This document shows positions 16,986 to 25,654 of a stretch of DNA of 64,000 nucleotides, piece after piece (the stretch's first letter is position 1; every line of letters starts with the position of its first letter). This DNA is from Duganella sp. 1411 (GTDB lineage: Bacteria; Pseudomonadota; Gammaproteobacteria; Burkholderiales; Burkholderiaceae_D), in NCBI RefSeq assembly GCF_017833525.1, contig NZ_JAFICD010000004.1, positions 1 through 64,000 on the forward strand, given 5' to 3'. The translations under genes and the position numbers were made by a program. Under the pieces are notes generated by a model, which did not search any database, was not told the origin of the DNA, and saw only the letters and a program-made list of their open reading frames with translations.

Positions 16986-17020
16986 CTGTCGCACGTGCAC
17001 GCGCACCCGACAGGTTTTTT
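16986..17020 (+). terminator. trp attenuator hairpin
   Basis: Outer stem CTGTCG (16986-16991) with CGACAG (17008-17013), inner stem GTGC with GCAC, followed by GTTTTTT (17014-17020). It starts 13 nt after the leader-peptide stop and ends 45 nt before trpE. A GCGAC within the Trp-codon region could pair with the 5' arm (GTCGC) as an antiterminator, but I did not fold it. Confidence 0.75.
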
Positions 17021-17065
17021 GACAAACCACCGCCAACCCACACCCTGGCGGCATGGAGATAAGAC

Positions 17066-18562
17066 ATGACCGAACTCGAATTCAAATCGTTGGCCAACGA
17101 AGGCTACAACCGCGTCCCGCTGATCGCCGAAGCCTTCGCCGACCTCGAAACCCCGCTCACGCTGTACCTGAAACTGGCGCAGACCCAGAACGCCGGCAAG
17201 AACACCTTCCTGCTCGAGTCGGTCGTCGGCGGCGAGCGCTTCGGCCGCTTCTCGTTCATCGGCCTGCCGGCGACGACGGTGCTGCGCACCTTCGGCACCC
17301 GCACCGAGATCGTCAAGAACGGCGCCGTGATCGAGACCCACGAGGGCAACCCGCTCGAATTCGTCGAGGCCTACCAGAAGCGCTTCAAGGTCGCGCTGCG
17401 CCCGGGCATGCCGCGCTTCTGCGGCGGCCTGGCCGGCTACTTCGGCTACGACACCGTGCGCCACATCGAAAAAACCCTGGCCAACACGCAGCCGAAGGAC
17501 GATCTGGGCCTGCCCGACATCCAGCTGATGGTGACCGAGGAGCTGGCCGTCATCGACAACCTGTCCGGCAAGCTGTATCTGATCGTGTACGCCGACACCA
17601 CGCAGCCCGAGTCCTTCAGCAAGGCGCGCCAGCGCCTGAAGGACCTGCGCATGATGCTGCGCCGCGGCGTCGACGCGCCGGTGACCAGCGCCTCGGTGCG
17701 CACCGAAACCTTCCGCGACTTCCCGAAAGAGGACTACCTGAAGGCGGTCGCCAAGGCGCACGAATACGTGATGGCCGGCGACTTGATGCAGGTGCAGATC
17801 GGCCAGCGCATCCGCAAGCCTTACGTCGATTCGCCGCTGACCTTGTACCGCGCGCTGCGCTCGCTGAATCCGTCGCCATATATGTACTTCTACAATTTCG
17901 GCGACATGCAGATCGTCGGCGCCTCGCCGGAGATTTTGGTGCGCAACGAGACGGCGCCGGACGGCGAGAAGAAAGTCACCTTGCGTCCGATCGCCGGCAC
18001 CCGCCCGCGCGGCGCCACGCCCGAGCGCGACGCCGAACTGGCCAGGGAACTGCTGGCCGATCCGAAAGAGATCGCCGAGCACGTGATGCTGATCGATCTG
18101 GCGCGCAATGACCTGGGCCGCATCTCCGAGATCGGCAGCGTCAAGGTCACCGACCGCCTGGTCATCGAAAAATACTCGCATGTGCAGCACATCGTCTCCA
18201 ACGTCGAGGGCAAGCTCAAAGACGGCCTGTCGAACCTGGACGTGCTGCGCGCGACCTTCCCGGCCGGCACCCTGACCGGCGCGCCGAAAGTGCGCGCGAT
18301 GGAGGTGATCGACGAGCTGGAAATCACCAAGCGCGGCATCTACGGCGGCGCCTGCGGCTACCTGTCGTTCGGCGGCGAGATGGACGTCGCCATCGCCATC
18401 CGCACCGGCGTGATCAAGGACGGCATGCTATACGTGCAGGCCGCCGCCGGCATCGTCGCCGATTCGGTGGCCGAGATGGAATGGCAGGAAACCGAAAACA
18501 AGGCGCGCGCCGTGCTGCGCGCCGCCGAACAAGTGCAAGATGGCCTGGATGGGGAGTTCTGA
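17066..18562 (+). CDS. trpE: Anthranilate synthase component I
   Basis: A 498-residue chorismate-binding enzyme. With TrpG it converts chorismate and glutamine to anthranilate, the first committed step of tryptophan synthesis. The N-terminal domain has the LLESVVGGERFGRFSFIG segment, where the Trp feedback site usually lies. The chorismate-binding C-terminal domain has SPEILVR, PIAGTRPRG, AEHVMLIDLARNDLGR, TFPAGTLTGAPKVRAME and IRTGVI. It is preceded by the leader peptide and attenuator, and followed after 1 nt by trpG. Confidence 0.97.
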   Translation: MTELEFKSLANEGYNRVPLIAEAFADLETPLTLYLKLAQTQNAGKNTFLLESVVGGERFGRFSFIGLPATTVLRTFGTRTEIVKNGAVIETHEGNPLEFVEAYQKRFKVALRPGMPRFCGGLAGYFGYDTVRHIEKTLANTQPKDDLGLPDIQLMVTEELAVIDNLSGKLYLIVYADTTQPESFSKARQRLKDLRMMLRRGVDAPVTSASVRTETFRDFPKEDYLKAVAKAHEYVMAGDLMQVQIGQRIRKPYVDSPLTLYRALRSLNPSPYMYFYNFGDMQIVGASPEILVRNETAPDGEKKVTLRPIAGTRPRGATPERDAELARELLADPKEIAEHVMLIDLARNDLGRISEIGSVKVTDRLVIEKYSHVQHIVSNVEGKLKDGLSNLDVLRATFPAGTLTGAPKVRAMEVIDELEITKRGIYGGACGYLSFGGEMDVAIAIRTGVIKDGMLYVQAAAGIVADSVAEMEWQETENKARAVLRAAEQVQDGLDGEF

Positions 18563-18563
18563 G

Positions 18564-19127
18564 ATGCTGCTAATGATCGACAACTACGACTCCTTCACCT
18601 ACAACATCGTGCAGTACTTCGGCGAGCTGGGTGAGGATGTGCGCGTGTACCGCAACGACGAAATCACGATCGCGGAAATCGAGGCGCTGAACCCGGACCA
18701 CATCTGCATCTCGCCGGGCCCCAAGGACCCGTCGCAGGCCGGTATCTCGATCGAGGTGCTCAAGCACTTCGCCGGCAAGAAGCCGATCCTAGGCGTGTGC
18801 CTCGGCCACCAGGCCATCGGCGAAGCGTTCGGCGGCAATGTCATACGCGCCAAGCAGGTCATGCACGGCAAAACTTCTTTAATCGCGCATACGGGCGTGG
18901 GCGTCTTCAAGGACCTGCCCTCCCCGTTCACGGTGATCCGCTATCACTCGCTGGCAATCGAGCGCAGCTCGCTGCCGTCCTGCCTCGAAGTGACGGCATG
19001 GACCGATGACGGTGAAATCATGGGCGTGCGCCACAAGGACTACGACATCGAGGGGGTTCAATTCCACCCCGAGTCGATCCTGTCGGAACACGGTCACGCA
19101 CTGCTGAAGAACTTCCTGGTTCGCTAG
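18564..19127 (+). CDS. trpG: Anthranilate synthase component II (glutamine amidotransferase)
   Basis: A 187-residue class I glutamine amidotransferase that supplies ammonia to TrpE. Catalytic Cys is in GVCLGHQA, with the His/Glu pair in VQFHPESIL. The start follows trpE after one nucleotide, with a GGGGAG ribosome site inside the trpE end; the two subunits are thus translationally coupled. A palindromic repeat lies in the 123-nt gap before trpD. Confidence 0.96.
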   Translation: MLLMIDNYDSFTYNIVQYFGELGEDVRVYRNDEITIAEIEALNPDHICISPGPKDPSQAGISIEVLKHFAGKKPILGVCLGHQAIGEAFGGNVIRAKQVMHGKTSLIAHTGVGVFKDLPSPFTVIRYHSLAIERSSLPSCLEVTAWTDDGEIMGVRHKDYDIEGVQFHPESILSEHGHALLKNFLVR

Positions 19128-19146
19128 CGAACCCGCACTGCCAACC

Positions 19147-19174
19147 GGGGTCGGACCCCGCTGGGTCCGACCCC
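19147..19174. repeat. Palindromic GGGGTCGGACCC element
   Basis: Arms GGGGTCGGACCC (19147-19158) and GGGTCCGACCCC (19163-19174) are perfect reverse complements around a CGCT loop. It lies between trpG and trpD. A related, less perfect copy is at 48667-48693, suggesting a dispersed REP-like intergenic element. Confidence 0.65.
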
Positions 19175-19250
19175 TAGTGGTAACGCATGCGTATCACTCA
19201 AGGCTGCGGGTTGCGGGTTCCGCGCTCTACAAATTAAAGAAGGAATTGTC

Positions 19251-20288
19251 ATGGCTATCACCCATCAAGAAGCACTGCTGCGCTGTATCGAACACCGCGA
19301 GATCTTCCACGACGAGATGCTGCACCTGTTCCGCCAGATCATGTCCGGCGAAATGTCGCCGTCGATGATCGCTGCCCTGACCATGGGCCTGCGCGTGAAG
19401 AAGGAAACCATCGGCGAAATCGCCGCCGCCGCGCAGGTGATGCGCGAATTCTCCACCAAGGTGCCGATGGCCGACACCACCGGCCTGCTCGACATCGTCG
19501 GCACCGGCGGCGACGGCGCGCACACCTTCAACATCTCCACCGCCTCGATGTTCGTGGCGGCGGCGGCCGGCGCGCGCGTGGCCAAGCACGGCGGACGCAG
19601 CGTGTCGTCGTCGTCCGGCAGCGCCGACGTGATCGAATCGCTGGGCGCCAACATCAACCTCAAGCCCGAGCAGATCGCGCAATCGATCGCGCAGACCGGC
19701 ATCGGCTTCATGTTCGCGCCCAACCACCACGCGGCGATGAAACACGCCGCGCCGGTGCGCCGCGAACTGGGCGTGCGCACCATCTTCAACATCCTGGGGC
19801 CGCTGACCAATCCGGCCGGCGCGCCGAACATTCTGATGGGCGTTTTCCACGCCGACCTGGTGGGCATCCAGGTGCGCGTGCTGCAGCGCTTGGGCGCGCA
19901 GCACGCCATCGTGGTCTATGGCCGCGACAATATGGACGAGGTCTCGCTGGGCGCCGGCACCCTGGTCGGTGAACTGGTCGACGGCGAGATCCGCGAATAC
20001 GAAATCCATCCGGAGGACTTCGGCCTGCCGATGATCGCCAGCCGCAACCTGAAGGTGGCCGACGCCGCCGAATCGAAAGCGAAGATGATGGAAGCGCTGC
20101 GCGGCGAACCTGGCGCGGCCTACGATATCGTCTCGCTCAACGCCGGCACCGCGCTGTACGCGGCCGGGGTGGCAAGTTCGATCGAGGACGGTCTGGCGCG
20201 CGCGCGCGTCGCCATCACCTCCGGCGAGGCGCTCAAAAAGATCGAGCAGTTCGTGCGGGTCACGCAAAGCCTCGCCGGCGCCAACTAA
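19251..20288 (+). CDS. trpD: Anthranilate phosphoribosyltransferase
   Basis: A 345-residue enzyme joining anthranilate to PRPP, second step of the tryptophan pathway. Family motifs: the PRPP-binding GTGGDGAHTFNIST, KHGGRSVSSSSGSADVIE, the anthranilate-side FAPNHHAAMKH and RRELGVRTIFNILGPLTNPA, and VYGRDNMDE. The ATG follows a GAAGGA site. It is followed 11 nt later by the LysE-type exporter gene, so trpD, the exporter and trpC look like one unit. Confidence 0.97.
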   Translation: MAITHQEALLRCIEHREIFHDEMLHLFRQIMSGEMSPSMIAALTMGLRVKKETIGEIAAAAQVMREFSTKVPMADTTGLLDIVGTGGDGAHTFNISTASMFVAAAAGARVAKHGGRSVSSSSGSADVIESLGANINLKPEQIAQSIAQTGIGFMFAPNHHAAMKHAAPVRRELGVRTIFNILGPLTNPAGAPNILMGVFHADLVGIQVRVLQRLGAQHAIVVYGRDNMDEVSLGAGTLVGELVDGEIREYEIHPEDFGLPMIASRNLKVADAAESKAKMMEALRGEPGAAYDIVSLNAGTALYAAGVASSIEDGLARARVAITSGEALKKIEQFVRVTQSLAGAN

Positions 20289-20299
20289 GGGCGGCGGTC

Positions 20300-20953
20300 A
20301 TGTACGGCATCCACGACCTGACGCTGTTCATCATCTCCGGCCTGCTGCTCAACATCATGCCCGGTCCCGATTCGCTGCTGATCATGACGCGCAGCGCGAC
20401 CCAGGGCTGGCGCGCCGGTTCGGCCGCCGCGCTGGGCATCGGCGCCGGCACGATGGTGCATATCTTCGCCGCCGCGCTGGGATTGTCGGCGCTGCTGTCG
20501 ACGTCCGCCGCCGCCTTCACCGTGGTCAAGTGGGTGGGCGCGGCGTACATCGTCTACGTCGGCATCGGCATGCTGCGCGCCAAACTGCGCGGCGAGGCCG
20601 ACGCCGGGGCGGACGACGCGACCGCCGCCGCGACCACGCGCCTGCCGTATCGTAAAATCTTCTTCCAGGGCTTTCTGACCAATGTGCTCAATCCCAAGGT
20701 GGCCTTGTTCTTCCTGGCGTTCGTGCCGCAGTTTATCGCCGCCGATTCCACCAGCAAGCCGCTGGCGTTCATCATCCTGGGCTGCATCTTCAATTTCAAC
20801 GGCATGTTATGGTGTAACGGCCTGGCCGTTTTCACCGCTTTCGCCAGCGCGCGGCTCAAGGTCAAGCCGCTGGTCGCGCTCTGGCTGAACCGCGTTACCG
20901 GCGGTCTTTTCCTGGCTCTCGGCCTGCGCCTGGCGCTGGCGGAACAACAATAA
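20300..20953 (+). CDS. LysE/RhtB-family amino-acid exporter
   Basis: A 217-residue inner-membrane protein with about six hydrophobic helices. The N-terminal family signature GLLLNIMPGPDSLLIMTRSATQGWRAG and FQGFLTNVLNPKVALFFLAFVPQF are both clear. Members export amino acids or homoserine lactones. It is embedded between trpD (11 nt) and trpC (13 nt), in the same direction, which suggests a role linked to aromatic amino acids; the substrate is not shown by the sequence. Confidence 0.9.
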   Translation: MYGIHDLTLFIISGLLLNIMPGPDSLLIMTRSATQGWRAGSAAALGIGAGTMVHIFAAALGLSALLSTSAAAFTVVKWVGAAYIVYVGIGMLRAKLRGEADAGADDATAAATTRLPYRKIFFQGFLTNVLNPKVALFFLAFVPQFIAADSTSKPLAFIILGCIFNFNGMLWCNGLAVFTAFASARLKVKPLVALWLNRVTGGLFLALGLRLALAEQQ

Positions 20954-20966
20954 TCTTAGGTCCCTC

Positions 20967-21767
20967 ATGTCCGATATCCTGAAAAAAATCCTCGCGGTCA
21001 AGGCAGACGAAGTCGCCGCCGCAAAAAAGCACCGTGACCTGGCCAGCCTGCGCGCCGAAGTCGAAGGCGATGCCGAACTGCGCGCCGGCCTGCGCGGCTT
21101 CGAGGCGAGCCTGCGCGCCAAGATCGCCGCCGGTTCGGCCGGCATCATCGCCGAAGTGAAAAAAGCGTCGCCATCGAAAGGCGTGATCCGCGCCGACTTC
21201 CGCCCGGCCGACATCGCTGTCAGCTACGCCGCCAACGGCGCCGCATGCCTGTCGGTGCTGACCGACGAGCAGTTCTTCCAGGGTGCGGAGGCCTATCTGC
21301 GCCAGGCGCGCGCCGCCTGCGCGCTGCCGGTGCTGCGCAAGGACTTCATGGTCGATATTTACCAGATCTACGAGGCACGCGCGATGGGCGCGGACGCGAT
21401 CCTGCTGATCGTCTCGGCGCTGGACCACGGCCTGATGGCCGAAATGGAGGCCTGCGCGCACGAGCTGGGCATGGGCGTGCTGGTCGAGACCCACGACGGC
21501 GACGAACTGACCGCCGCCCTGCGCCTGAAAACGGCCATGGTCGGCATCAATAACCGCAATCTGCGCACCTTCGAGACCTCGCTCGACACCACCATCGGCC
21601 TGCTGGACCGCATTCCGCCGGAAAAACTGGTGATCACCGAGTCCGGCATCATGGTGCCGGCCGACGTCAAGCTGATGCGCGACGCCAGCGTCCACGCCTT
21701 CCTGGTCGGCGAAGCGTTCATGCGCGCGCCCGATCCGGGCGCCGAGCTGAGCCGCCTTTTCAACTAA
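20967..21767 (+). CDS. trpC: Indole-3-glycerol-phosphate synthase
   Basis: A 266-residue TIM-barrel enzyme that closes the indole ring of CdRP, fourth step of the pathway. Conserved segments: IIAEVKKASPSKGVI (catalytic Glu and Lys), LSVLTDEQFFQG, LRKDFMVD (catalytic Lys), LIVSAL, VETHD, GINNRNLRTF and VITESGI. It is monofunctional; no fused PRAI (TrpF) domain is present, and trpF, trpB and trpA are not in the window. Ends 10 nt from a convergent diguanylate cyclase gene. Confidence 0.97.
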   Translation: MSDILKKILAVKADEVAAAKKHRDLASLRAEVEGDAELRAGLRGFEASLRAKIAAGSAGIIAEVKKASPSKGVIRADFRPADIAVSYAANGAACLSVLTDEQFFQGAEAYLRQARAACALPVLRKDFMVDIYQIYEARAMGADAILLIVSALDHGLMAEMEACAHELGMGVLVETHDGDELTAALRLKTAMVGINNRNLRTFETSLDTTIGLLDRIPPEKLVITESGIMVPADVKLMRDASVHAFLVGEAFMRAPDPGAELSRLFN

Positions 21768-21777
21768 GCAACAAACA

Positions 21778-22986
21778 CTAAGCCGACGCGTGCAGCGGTA
21801 GCACCGCCTCGGCGGCGATCTCGATGCGGTCGCGGCCGCGTTCCTTGGCGCAGTACAGCGCCCGGTCGGCCCGCAGCAGGATGTGGTCGAGCTCCTCATC
21901 CGGACTGACCTGGCAGGCGATGCCGATGCTGACCGTGTACGGCGGCAAGGCGGCCGCCGCAGCGCTCTGCTCGCTCTCCGTTTCGGAACGGGGCGCCCGC
22001 AGCACCGTCTGGATGCGCTCGGCGACATGGTGGGCGCGCTCCAGCCCGGTAGCCGGCAGCAGCACGATAAACTCCTCCCCGCCGAACCTGGCCACGTGGT
22101 CCGACGCCCGCAAGGCCTTGGCGATGACCGACGCCACATCGGTTAAAACCCGATCGCCGATAGAATGTCCATAGCAATCATTAATCGCCTTGAAGTAGTC
22201 CAGATCGATGCTGAGCATCGTCATGACGGTCTGCTCGCGGCGCATCAACGCGTGTTCCTTCGCATAGACCTCGGTAAAACCGCGGCGGTTGAGCACCTGC
22301 GTCAGCGGATCCAGGGTCGAACGGCGCTCCAATATCGTTTGCAGGCGGCGCGTGGCGACCGTCATGAATCCCACCGTCAGCAGTAAAGTCATGAAATGGC
22401 TGGTGACCAGATACAGGTTTTGATGGGGGCCGCTGACGAATAAATTCATATCGTCGCTGCTATGGGTCATGGCCAAAACGCCGCGTATCAGCACGATGAC
22501 CGACTGGAATAACATCAATAATCCAAAAAACACGGTGGAGAAATGGCGCTCGCCATAACCCCATATCAGCACCACCTGATAAGAATATAAAACAAAAGCC
22601 AGGATCGAAAAGATGGCGAGGCGCCCGGAATAATCAGGATCGACAATCACATAATAGCCGCTCGTCACCATTCCCAACGACCAGATAAAATGGAATAACC
22701 ACCATGAGCACTCGCGGCTGTAAAACATTTGTGTGCCGATCAGTCCGAATCCGAGTCCCCATAGAATGACGGCGTTGGCGCACAGCGGCGACAAAATATT
22801 CCCCAATAGCCCGCTACTCGAGGCGTAAATCCCCGAGCCGAACGCCAGCAATACCAGGCTGATCGCCCATTGTTTCAAACCTTTGATTTCGCGGGGGAAA
22901 CTCGAATGGGCGGAATAAACGACAACACTCATCGCAACGGCCATCACGGTCGACATCAAAACGATAGTGGCGGGATCGAGTGGCAT
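21778..22986 (-). CDS. Membrane-anchored diguanylate cyclase
   Basis: A 402-residue protein with about six or seven hydrophobic helices (residues 8-215) and a C-terminal GGEEF domain. DPLTQVLNRRGF starts the cyclase domain and the active site is RFGGEEF, the consensus for cyclic di-GMP synthesis. I do not see an RxxD inhibitory site immediately before it. The membrane part looks like an unassigned sensor. Several of its hydrophobic codons are AT-rich relative to the surrounding genes. It is convergent with trpC and monocistronic. Confidence 0.9.
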   Translation of the reverse strand: MPLDPATIVLMSTVMAVAMSVVVYSAHSSFPREIKGLKQWAISLVLLAFGSGIYASSSGLLGNILSPLCANAVILWGLGFGLIGTQMFYSRECSWWLFHFIWSLGMVTSGYYVIVDPDYSGRLAIFSILAFVLYSYQVVLIWGYGERHFSTVFFGLLMLFQSVIVLIRGVLAMTHSSDDMNLFVSGPHQNLYLVTSHFMTLLLTVGFMTVATRRLQTILERRSTLDPLTQVLNRRGFTEVYAKEHALMRREQTVMTMLSIDLDYFKAINDCYGHSIGDRVLTDVASVIAKALRASDHVARFGGEEFIVLLPATGLERAHHVAERIQTVLRAPRSETESEQSAAAAALPPYTVSIGIACQVSPDEELDHILLRADRALYCAKERGRDRIEIAAEAVLPLHASA

Positions 22987-23160
22987 AACTTGCGGATCGG
23001 TAGCTAACCAATGAAGAGTTATGGTTAAATTTTAAACCAGAACCGGACTTGACGGAAAATTAAGCCCCATCAAACGCTGCGATGCACAAAAAATGTCGCG
23101 CCCACGCCGCCACACGTGCCGGATTTTGGCTATAACATGCCAAGATTTAGCTTGGGATTG

Positions 23161-23214
23161 ACGAAAAGAAACCGCCAGCGCCGGCAAACGGAGAACCGAT
23201 GCGGCGGTGGCGGT
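23161..23214 (-). terminator. Hairpin downstream of the M61 peptidase gene
   Basis: ACCGCCAGCGCCG (23171-23183) pairs with CGGCGGTGGCGGT (23202-23214), one mismatch. On the minus strand it lies 10 nt after the M61 stop and is followed by TTTCTTTTCG, so it is terminator-like with an imperfect U tract. Confidence 0.45.
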
Positions 23215-23224
23215 AACGGGGAAG

Positions 23225-25054
23225 CTAGCGGGCCGCGCTGGGGCGCAGCGGACCGGTCGATTTCTTGCCGGCGGGATCCAAGGTCAGCGTGATATTGGGT
23301 ACCCGGTCACCTTGCAGTGCGACACTAAAAGTCATTAACTCGTCGCGACGGAAGGCGTGCACCTCGATATTGGAGCCGACGCCGTAGCGCGACAACAGGG
23401 TTTCCAGATTGGTCGCGGTCACACGCAAACCATCGATGGCCACCAATAAATCCCCGGCGGATAACCCCGCCAAATGGGCGGCGCCATTTTCGTGCACGCT
23501 CGACAATTTGCAGTCGTTACCGTCACGACCGATATTCGCATCCAGGCTGGCCTTTGACGATTTACGCTCGTCCGCGTATTTAACCCCGAACGGCGCCAGC
23601 AATTTAGCCAGTGGCACGTCCTCGGTACCGCGTATATATTTATCGAAGAACGGCTTGAAACGTCCGCCGCTGATTTCGTCCAATAACGCTTCCACCTCGG
23701 CCGGCGTTACGCCGCGGCCGCCACCCTGATAAAAATCGCGGCCATAACGCTCCCATAATGCGCGCATCACGTCATCGAGCGATTTCTTGCCGCCGGTTTT
23801 AGCGCGGATACTCAAATCCAGCGCCAGGCCGATCAGCGAACCTTTCGTGTAATAACTAATGATTGCATTCGGCGCATTCTCATCCTGACGATAATATTTA
23901 CCCCATGCATCAAAGCTGGAATCGGCGACGCTTTGTTTGGTCCGGCCGCTACCGCGCAGCACGCTGCCAATAGTCTTGCCCAATAGCTTGAAATACGCGG
24001 GCTCGGCGATCACGCCGGCGCGCACCAGCATCAAATCGTCGTAATAACTGGTAAACCCTTCGAACAACCACAGCAGCGGTGAATAGTTTTCGACTTGTAA
24101 ATTGTAAGGCGCAAACGCCGCCGGCTTGATGCGCTTGACGTTCCATGTGTGGAAGTATTCATGGCTGCACAACCCCAGGTATTGCAGATAGCCGTCGCTG
24201 ATGTCCTTGCTGGTGGCCGTCGTGCTCGGCAGGTCGGCGCGGGCGCAGATCAGCGCGGTCGAGGCCCGGTGCTCCAGGCCGCCGTAGCCATCGCCCACCG
24301 CCAAGGTCATGAAGACGTAGCGGTCCATCGGCGCCTGTTTGGACTTCGGCTCGAAAAACGCGATCTGGGTTTCGCAAATCCGTTTGAGGTCGGCGCTCAG
24401 GCGCGCCAGGTCCAGGTTCGGCACCCGGCCGCTGATGACGATGTCGTGCGGGACGCCATGGGCCTTGAACGTGGCCAGCGCAAAATCGCCCTGCTCCACC
24501 GGATGGTCGATCAGCTCATCGTAGTTGGCCGCGATGTACGTGCCAAAACCATAACGCTTGGCCTTCAGCTCCGGCAGCGACGTCGCCACGCGCCAGGTTT
24601 GCGCCGCCGCGTGGTCCGGCCGCTGAATGTCGACCACGTGCGGCTGGTCTTCCTGCCCCAGCACGCGCAGGAACACGCTGGTGCCGTTGAAGAACGCGTG
24701 GTTCTGGTCCAGATGCGCGGCGCGCACCGACAAATCCCAGGCGTAGACTTCGTAATGCAGCGTGAGCGGCGCGGGGCGGTCGTTCAAGCCGCCCTTCGGC
24801 GGCGCCGCCTTCCACGAATGTTTATCGAGCTTGGTCAGCTCGACCGGCTCGCCGTTCGATTCGGCGCTGATGCGCACAATGTTGCGGGAAAATTCACGGA
24901 TCATGTAACTGCCCGGTATCCAGGCCGGCAGCGCGAAGATCTGGCCGTCCGGCGCCGGCGCGTCCACCGTCAGCGTGACGTGAAACAGGTGCGCCGCCAG
25001 ATCGTGGCCGACGATGGCATAGGCGATGGCCGCGTTCTTGTTCAATTTCTTCAT
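23225..25054 (-). CDS. M61 family metallopeptidase with PDZ domain
   Basis: A 609-residue glycyl-aminopeptidase-like protein. Beta-rich N-terminal domain (1-200), catalytic domain with GGLEHRAST (259-267), zinc motif HEYFH (298-302) and the third ligand Glu in WLFEGFTSYY, then a PDZ domain near the C-terminus (about 505-580). No signal peptide is visible. It is the last gene of a minus-strand row with the MocA-like and molybdenum hydroxylase genes (10 nt gap, AAGGA ribosome site); a functional link to them is not obvious. Confidence 0.9.
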   Translation of the reverse strand: MKKLNKNAAIAYAIVGHDLAAHLFHVTLTVDAPAPDGQIFALPAWIPGSYMIREFSRNIVRISAESNGEPVELTKLDKHSWKAAPPKGGLNDRPAPLTLHYEVYAWDLSVRAAHLDQNHAFFNGTSVFLRVLGQEDQPHVVDIQRPDHAAAQTWRVATSLPELKAKRYGFGTYIAANYDELIDHPVEQGDFALATFKAHGVPHDIVISGRVPNLDLARLSADLKRICETQIAFFEPKSKQAPMDRYVFMTLAVGDGYGGLEHRASTALICARADLPSTTATSKDISDGYLQYLGLCSHEYFHTWNVKRIKPAAFAPYNLQVENYSPLLWLFEGFTSYYDDLMLVRAGVIAEPAYFKLLGKTIGSVLRGSGRTKQSVADSSFDAWGKYYRQDENAPNAIISYYTKGSLIGLALDLSIRAKTGGKKSLDDVMRALWERYGRDFYQGGGRGVTPAEVEALLDEISGGRFKPFFDKYIRGTEDVPLAKLLAPFGVKYADERKSSKASLDANIGRDGNDCKLSSVHENGAAHLAGLSAGDLLVAIDGLRVTATNLETLLSRYGVGSNIEVHAFRRDELMTFSVALQGDRVPNITLTLDPAGKKSTGPLRPSAAR

Positions 25055-25064
25055 CTTGGTCCTT

Positions 25065-25649
25065 TTATGGGAGATCGCCCCGCAGATCGCCAGGCATATC
25101 GATATCGCGCACCACGCCAGCGTCGTCGACCACCAACTCGCTCACGGCATGGCTTTTTAAGATCGCGCGCGCGCCCTGGTCGCCGGACAGCGCCAGCAGC
25201 AGCGGCAAATGAAAACTGCTGAAGGCGACCGGATTGCCGCGGCGGCCCTCATATACGGGCGCCGCGATGCGCGCGCCCCGTTCCACCGTGGCGGCCAGCG
25301 CGCGGATGGTCTCCGGCAGCACGTAGGGCATGTCGCCCAGCGCGATCACCCAGCCTTCCGCCCCCTTGGTGTGTTCGATCGCCGTCGTCAGCGACTCGCC
25401 CATGCCCAGGTCGGCGTCGGCGCACACGCGCACCTCGCAACCGAGCGCGCCCAATAGCGCGGCCACCTTGTCGTCGCCGGGGCGCACCACCGCCAGCACG
25501 CGCGGCAGCGCGGCCAGCATGTTCTTCGCGCTGGCCGCGACCACCACGTCGCCAGCGTCGCCCAGGGTTTGCAGCAGCTTGTTTTGAACGCCGGACGGAT
25601 CGAAACGCTTTCCCCGTCCGGCCGCCAGCAAAATACCCGTCAACGCCAT
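25065..25649 (-). CDS. MocA-like molybdenum cofactor nucleotidyltransferase
   Basis: A 194-residue MobA/MocA-fold protein. The N-terminal GILLAAGRGKRFDPSG nucleotide-binding loop and the metal-binding VIALGDMPYV are clear. Such proteins attach CMP to the molybdenum cofactor and often act as chaperones for xanthine-dehydrogenase-family enzymes. The start ATG at 25649 lies 5 nt after the large subunit stop, supporting that role here. Codons upstream of this ATG in the same frame are shadow. Confidence 0.85.
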   Translation of the reverse strand: MALTGILLAAGRGKRFDPSGVQNKLLQTLGDAGDVVVAASAKNMLAALPRVLAVVRPGDDKVAALLGALGCEVRVCADADLGMGESLTTAIEHTKGAEGWVIALGDMPYVLPETIRALAATVERGARIAAPVYEGRRGNPVAFSSFHLPLLLALSGDQGARAILKSHAVSELVVDDAGVVRDIDMPGDLRGDLP

Positions 25650-25654
25650 GCGGC

